Below are positions 58,254 through 64,000 of a stretch of 64,000 nt of DNA, one piece after another. Made by a program: the position numbers and the translations under genes. The DNA lies in contig SMMW01000650.1 in assembly GCA_004794655.1 (NCBI GenBank), positions 1,054,001 through 1,118,000 on the forward strand. Reading direction: 5' to 3'. Under the pieces are notes generated by a model, which was not told where the DNA came from, searched no databases, and worked only from the letters and a program-made list of their open reading frames with translations. How positions within the stretch are numbered: position 1 is the first letter of the stretch; each line of letters starts with the position of its first letter. This DNA is from Marisa cornuarietis (Eukaryota > Mollusca > Gastropoda > Architaenioglossa > Ampullariidae).

Positions 58254-60148
58254 ACGCGCGGGCTCATGCGTATGTTTTAACTTGATAACTCGACAACCGT
58301 GCATAAGACAGCTTTGGGTATGGGTTATGGTTAAGGATTAGTGTTTAGGTCTACGTTTTTGTTTTGGCAGAATGATTGAAAAGAGGAATCGCTTGGTTCA
58401 GGTCAACTATCTGGATAGTCATCAAACGAGTTGAGCTACTCAGGCATGCGTAGAACAGGTGCGTGGTGCCAGAACTTTGTGGTAGACAAACATTGAGCTG
58501 TCACGTGGTCATAGCCAATCTGTAGGATAAACATCCTTCGTGTATTATGTTGTTCAGTCATTACAGCAGAGCTTTTCATCTGTTTGCTTTAATGCGAAAG
58601 GTTAATATGGCTTCAATTTGACTTTTTATCAATAAAAGTGCATCTTAGTCTGGGCTGTCCCCTTTTTTCGTGAGATACGGAGGACAGTAACTTCAGTAAA
58701 GTATAAAGTGAGTCGAAGTATCAGTGATACTGTCTTCGCATTCGACTAATTGAAATGATTTTAATCAACCTACTGCAGTTGTTGACCAGCAGCTGGCACC
58801 GTTTTTATTCCTAGCAAATTGCTTTTAATTAAAATAAAAGCTATGGTCCTGTCTCTAAAACCAATATTTTTGTGATCGTCAAAATTCAACAGTTACATCA
58901 TCTCACTTCCAAAAAAGAACGTGAAATGGGGAAAACTTCCTGTAGTGACACATATTGTGTTGTCACTAAAGTATAATAAAGGGTATTATAAAATATAATT
59001 TTTTTTACAATATTAAATCGAGATACAATGAAGAGTACAATTTTTATCAATACTGATATAGCATCAGCATGAAAGCTCTGAGATGCTTACATCGATGAAA
59101 TGATCTGTACGCCCTGTTAATTGAGAACACTTATGTGTGCAGTGCTTAAGGAATGAAACAAGTATTTTCTGCACAAGCTAATTCATTGTTTTGTTTGCAA
59201 TTTTCGACTTCTAAACTAACCTGGACGTTCCTGGTTTGCTAAACTTGCACTCACACCTTCCCTTTTGCGATATTTTACAATGAATATGTGAGACTCATGC
59301 CCTTTGAAGATAACACCAAATGAAATGTAGGTATGTTTGATTTGTGAAATAGTAATTCATAAGAACCAATTCAAATAATTTAATCAGGGAACTTCAAGGA
59401 GTTGCCATTATGCAAACGCAGGGGAATTTTCCCCTCAAGGCCAGCAAACTAAATTTTTACTTATCATGTGTTTAAGTAAAGTAATAAGATATATGTGAAT
59501 GTAAAGAAGAAGTTGAGATGTAGTAAGATGATGTTACCGTCAAATGAAATTTAGTTCACAATGAGTTGCTAAATACTTAAAAAAAAAACCAACAACTATA
59601 GACGTAAAATACTCATTTCCCCGGAAGTTCTTATTTGGTAAGGGTGTATTGGTGTAAAACATTTGCTGTGAATCCTATGGTTTGCACGTGAATATCGAAT
59701 AAAGTCTAATTTTTTAAACTCTTTTCTGGGAAATTAGTTTATCATCCTTTTCAAAATAATTCAGTTATCTAGCAACCAATCGAGTGCTCACTCATTCATC
59801 TGCAACCGTCGAATTAAATGTGGTTTGTTTCTGTGTCCATTTACAGAAAATTTAAGGTAGTGGCTGTGGGATAAACCTTTGTTTCTTCAGAGTCCAAGCA
59901 CGAAAATCTAACAAAAGCAGTCATTATGGTTGTAGATGTATCCCCAACAGGCCCTTTCAGTAACAGACTGAGCGACCAGCAGCTACCTGTCCTCCATGTT
60001 ATGATGATGACACATTAATTGTACAAGCTGTACATACAGTGAAGTGTTCAAGGCAATGGATGCACACAACGACTAATGCACACACGTACATACATTTTTC
60101 TCGCACTCAACCACTGCTGCAGTCATGAGAACTTGCAGAAAGGATAGG

Positions 60149-60214
60149 ATACATACATACATACATACATACATACATACATACATACATACATACATAC
60201 ATACATACATACAT
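60149..60214. repeat. (ATAC)n microsatellite
   Basis: Sixteen or so ATAC units without interruption. Confidence 0.97.
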
Positions 60215-60584
60215 CGGCTCATCCTGATGCCTTATCGGACGTCTCCATCACACCAGGGAGGGTCAGACAAAGACCTCCAGCTTCGAAACACTGGTCTGAG
60301 GCGATACCTGGGCCGATCTGGTGTATGGAAAAGAATAAACCTACAAAAAACAGATCATTCAACAGAACTGGCAGCAGACACTTAAGCAGAAGGTTAGATC
60401 GCTTGAGCTTTCTCCGCGCCCGAAGATACCAACAACACTGACGATCGTTTATCAAGATTATTTATCTTTCGATGCAATGTGTTTTTGGAGCTTTTTTATT
60501 TCTTTCCCTTTGTGTCATTTTTAAGTATCATTTTTTTCTATCTTTCCTTCTCTTTCTCGATCTCTTAGATTTTAGTTGTTTTTC

Positions 60585-60585
<1 letters not shown>

Positions 60586-60674
<89 letters not shown>
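60586..60674. repeat. (TG)n microsatellite
   Basis: The longest TG run in the window, nearly 90 bp. Confidence 0.97.
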
Positions 60675-60679
<5 letters not shown>

Positions 60680-60790
60680 ATTCTTGGTATTTTCTCTATT
60701 TTATTTCATCCATCCATTCGTTCTGCATTTACTTTCCATTTCTTTCTTTTCTTGTCTGTTTTATTTCCTTTTACTTATTTTTAAATCTGT

Positions 60791-60817
60791 TTTCTTTCTT
60801 TCTTTCTTTCTTTTTTT

Positions 60818-60885
<68 letters not shown>

Positions 60886-60887
60886 TC
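60791..60887. repeat. (TTTC)n microsatellite
   Basis: A TTTC array with one T-run interruption near 60812. Confidence 0.97.
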
Positions 60888-61435
60888 AAGCACTTTACAC
60901 TCGATTATCAGTGTTTCGCGCTATGGGGTCAAAATCATTTCCGTGTTTGACTTGCGCAGCAACCTTTGCAGCTTGTGTGTGCCAGCTTTTTTAGCTTAGT
61001 TGTGGTATTGTGCTCTTGAATATACTAACATCGGCCGTCCATTCCCTAATGTCAATGGCTTTGATCTTAAAACTAGTCACAGGCTGCCTCGAGCTGGTTT
61101 CTGCGGCGTCACACATAAGTGCAGCTCTTGCTACAGAGAACCACCTCCTGGCATGTGAGATCAATACGAAACCAGCAGCTCCAGCTCCAAAAGTCAACCT
61201 AAAACCTCCATCTGCAAAAAACGTGTTTTGAAAACGTGCAGGACAGGGCTATGATCCCGCCGACTCTGTACCCAAATATCTTAAATCAAAAATGTTATAT
61301 ATAATATCTTTTAATAAAAGTTATATAAGTACTTCGGTCAAAGGAGTCACGTGGTACCACGATGGTCGACCTTCGACAAACATCTTGTCGAGTGCGATTC
61401 TTTGCCAGACACCTTTGGCAATTGTTTTTTTATAC
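60888..61435. other. Unassigned
   Basis: No gene was recognised. An 11-bp TTTTTTTATAC at 61425-61435 is half of the direct repeat that flanks the next element. Confidence 0.4.
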
Positions 61436-61985
61436 GAATCCCAGACACTTAATCCCCAGAAACTTAATCCCCAGACACTTAATCCCCTAAACACTTAATC
61501 CCCAGACACTTAATCCTCAAAATGAAATTTCAACTCAAAAAATTATGAAGTGAATGAAAAATGTAATTCAAATTCAAATAATTATTTTCATGTAAACATG
61601 AAAATATGTTTGACAATTAAAATAATACTTAATTTCAACATTTATAACATTAATTAAAGTTCATGTGAACTATTAAAGTCAATGTTTTTCAACAATATGA
61701 TATGAAAAGTGTTGTTAATCAATATGACAGGTAAGCTAATGATCGGAGGTACAGAAGACGATCCATTGCCTCATATCGCTGTACAATATTGCTAATTCTC
61801 CTGGCCAATTCAGCCTACTTCTTCTTTGGACGTTTCTCTGTGCCGGCGCATGACTGTAGAACAGATGCCTTGTGTAGCTGACAATCCTTACGTAGACCAT
61901 CAAGGAATGTCCACATTGTTGGATGGTGACAGGAGAAGAGAGATTGGAGGGCGTGATGCCAACCCTCCACAGCGTCGTATCGCTT

Positions 61986-62020
61986 AGAGGGTAGATCGCT
62001 AATTGTGAACCCAGCGCACT
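61986..62020 (+). repeat. Unoccupied paralogue of the MITE target
   Basis: TAGAGGGTAG followed by ATCGCTAATTGTGAACCCAG is duplicated at 62123-62132 plus 62398-62421, where the 262-bp MITE interrupts it. One base differs (GTGAAC versus GTAAAC). Confidence 0.85.
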
Positions 62021-62132
62021 TAGCCCGGACAATAGTGGTTGTTTTCCTTGCAGCAGACGGGCCGTCAGTGCCGAGCGAAGAAAGCAGACGATGGGGCGGT
62101 CTGCTCCTGGTCAGTATGGCCCTAGAGGGTAG

Positions 62133-62394
62133 GGGTCAGTTGCACAACACGTTTCTAAACCTTAAAACTGTTCTAAAGAAGCAAAATCTCTTCTTAGCCA
62201 TTTTGATGCATTGCAGAAAAACATACAAAAATTGTACTGACAGGACGGAAAGTCAGACTTAAACAACTTTATCTTACTTAAAGCAGTTTTAGTTTTAAAA
62301 TTCTAAAATTGTGGTGTGCACTTTAAACTAATTATCTAAATAGAGTTAAGGCCTAAAAGTGTTTAAAATTAGAAATGTGTTGTGCAACTGGCCC
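62133..62394. mobile_element. Nested MITE, 262 bp, 3-bp TAG target duplication
   Basis: The ends GGGTCAGTTGCACAACACGT and, on the other strand, GGGCCAGTTGCACAACACAT continue together for 26 bp with two mismatches. TAG flanks both sides (62130-62132 and 62395-62397). A near-identical unoccupied target (TAGAGGGTAGATCGCTAATT, continuing to CCCAGCGCA) lies at 61986-62020 and confirms both boundaries. A 3-bp duplication with GGG-C ends suggests a PIF/Harbinger-type element. The interior is AT-rich and non-coding. Confidence 0.82.
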
Positions 62395-62619
62395 TAGATC
62401 GCTAATTGTAAACCCAGCGCAACCCAGTCTTACCAGAGTTACCCAGAGTTACCACGCGACACATTTCTCTTACGGTTATAATATTTCAAGTTCACAAAAT
62501 AGCAGTTTTGAGTGATGTGTCTCGATTTGGGGATTAAGTGTCTAGGGATTAAGTGTCTGGGGGATTAAGTGTCGGGGATTAAGTGTCCGGGGATTAAGTG
62601 TCCGGTCACCTTTTTATAC

Positions 62620-64000
62620 ATATAAACAATATATTGAGTGTAAAGTTGAATAAGTGTGGTATTTTGACTAGTAAATTAACGATGTTAAGCAGTTTATTAT
62701 AAAGTATGCTTCAAAAGCGCGGAATCCCTGGCTTTCTGCTTTTACAAATTTAACTAAGCACCGGGTTTATCTTTCTCAATGATGCTGATGGAGTTAAAAA
62801 TATCATACAACAGTCATCTCACAATATTGGTTACAAACCAGAATGTATAAAATAAAGAAGAAACAATGAAGGCTACTTGTTAAAGGTCGAAGGGAGAAAG
62901 GTTGCTCGGTAAGCAGAACGGATGCAAAGAGTTCATATTCTTAGAATCCAGATTAAAGCATGGCTGCATCCAGACAGATGTTTGGGGTAATTTGCAGAAA
63001 TAATTTATCGGGTTCAAGGAAGAACATGTTGCAGCAAATATTTCTATCGGTCACATTTGTGTCGTGACTAAGCTATCAATACCACGGAGGTTGAACAAGT
63101 AGTTTGCTGGCATCATCAAGCTTGACATCTTGTAGTACATCGACAGTAACTTCGGTGCACATTGAAGTCATCTGGGGGCGCCAGCAGACAATCAGGTTGT
63201 TTGTTGAGAGTGAACAAGAAAGTGTTTACCTTTTTTGAGGATGAAAATTGTGAAAGTTCAGAATAAGGATACATTCTAAATAAAATCAGGAACTTTAGAG
63301 ACGCCAAACACACTTTCTGCCAGTTCATCTGGTTCGGGACAAAGTTGAGGTTACCTGTCTCTTACCTGCCCTAAAATGTTAGGCCCTTCGTCTATGAGTA
63401 AATAGCATGTTAGTTTACCCAGTGATACCAAAACACCAATTTAATTTTTTTAGTTTTGAACCCACAAAATACAAATAAGTTTAAGAAAAAAAATGAAAAA
63501 ATTAAATTAAATGATTGATAATCAAAAAAGAAAACCTAACTCATCCCTCGTATTAAAAATGATTTGGTTCAAAAATATGTGGCTCAGAAACAGATGACAA
63601 ATCTGAATATAAATTTTATGTATCTAAAAAGTTATCCTTTCCCTTGTGAAATGTGTTTTTGGAACTGCAAAACCAATTTTACGTGCTTTGACGTCCAAGT
63701 GCCGAGCCTTATTTTTATTTGGATGGCGGAATGGTTCCAAGGATTTTGCGAATGTCAGATTTTTTTGATTAGAAAAATAACAGGAAGAGGAATACGGTTG
63801 AGAACGGACAGGGCTTGTTGCAACTAGAAACCGGCAACAGCCTCAGAATGTTTTTGTAGGAAGAAACGGAATCGGACTGGTAATGGAGCTCGCGGGGGGA
63901 AGGAGGGGGGGGGTGATTGAACGAGTGTGAAAAAATATGTTTTTGTGCGCGTGGGTGTGCCCTTATAAAATAGCCAGAAATATAGACATCTACAGAAAAA
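62620..64000. other. Unassigned AT-rich DNA to window end
   Basis: No exon, tRNA or repeat pair was recognised. G-rich runs occur near 63890-63912. Confidence 0.4.

Larger units (their letters stand above)
55896..60148. other. Unassigned AT-rich non-coding DNA
   Basis: GT microsatellites lie at 56500-56541 and 58215-58252, and a GTCGT pentanucleotide run at 56687-56709. A tRNA-like B box (CCGGTTCGATTTC) lies near 58127 with no intact cloverleaf. No exon was recognised over more than 4 kb. Confidence 0.45.
61436..62610. mobile_element. Foldback-like element with tandem-repeat inverted ends
   Basis: The left end holds five copies of a roughly 15-bp unit, CAGACACTTAATCCC (61442-61517). The right end holds five copies of the inverse, GGGGATTAAGTGTC(C/T) (62528-62606). 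The outermost bases are GAATCCCAGACAC and, read inward on the other strand, GGTGACCGGACAC. The direct repeat TTTTTATAC flanks at 61427-61435 and 62611-62619, consistent with a 9-bp target duplication. Terminal inverted repeats made of tandem units are typical of foldback elements, and a 9-bp duplication is typical of Mutator-like ones. The 1-kb interior has no identifiable transposase; a minus-strand ORF of 98 codons (62032-61736) is anonymous. A smaller element is nested at 62133-62394. Confidence 0.72.

Noticed and set aside
60472..60999. Plus-strand frames of 124-175 codons rich in CVCV and SFFL
   Set aside because: They are produced by TG and TTTC microsatellites.
1..64000. A multi-gene novel system (defence, biosynthetic or toxin locus)
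   Set aside because: Only one host protein exon and tRNAs are supported; everything else readable is mobile-element or tandem-repeat DNA.

Overview
This window is animal nuclear DNA, most likely from a non-vertebrate and plausibly a mollusc or other lophotrochozoan; that placement is inferred, not shown. It has no prokaryotic gene organisation. The evidence for an animal is two intact eukaryotic tRNA genes, a spliced first exon with a consensus GTAAGT donor, many CA/GT microsatellites, decayed non-LTR retrotransposons, tRNA-derived SINEs and short inverted-repeat transposons. The one recognisable host protein exon is a universal stress protein (UspA-fold), a family found in many invertebrates but not typical of vertebrates.

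Region by region: 0.2-8.5 kb is a graveyard of nested mobile elements (five LINE fragments on both strands, a hAT-like, a pogo-like and another inverted-repeat element, and a SINE with a clear 9-bp target duplication). It also carries two identical tRNA-Glu(TTC) genes, at 3.38 and 7.54 kb. From 9.5 to 10.66 kb the sequence is GC/CpG-rich and ends in the universal stress protein first exon (10500-10659). I found no second exon, so the following 53 kb is either a very long first intron or intron plus intergenic DNA. 10.7-17.6 kb is intron-like with microsatellites, SINE pieces and a degenerate tRNA-Glu copy on the minus strand.

17.62-19.93 kb is a 2.3-kb tandem satellite with a 35-bp unit, higher-order duplications and decayed edges reaching to about 20.64 kb. 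It has no stop codon in long stretches of all three plus frames, which produces spurious giant ORFs. 20.6-34.8 kb is mostly non-coding DNA with microsatellites, including a 185-bp CCAA array, and SINEs. 34.8-35.45 kb is a LINE 3' end carrying a 59-bp nested insertion. 43-45 kb has a LINE 3' ORF of about 290 codons. 46.67-47.05 kb is a 12-bp GC-rich minisatellite. 49.8-56 kb holds SINEs, a telomere-like repeat and another LINE end. 61.43-62.62 kb is the most unusual element: inverted ends built of tandem 15-bp repeats, flanked by a 9-bp direct repeat, with a smaller 3-bp-TSD element inside whose unoccupied target is preserved 138 bp away.

No multi-gene system, defence locus or operon is present. 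The value of the window is in its repeat biology and the promoter/first exon of one stress-protein gene. All repeat-family names come from motif recognition by eye and remain provisional without a library search.
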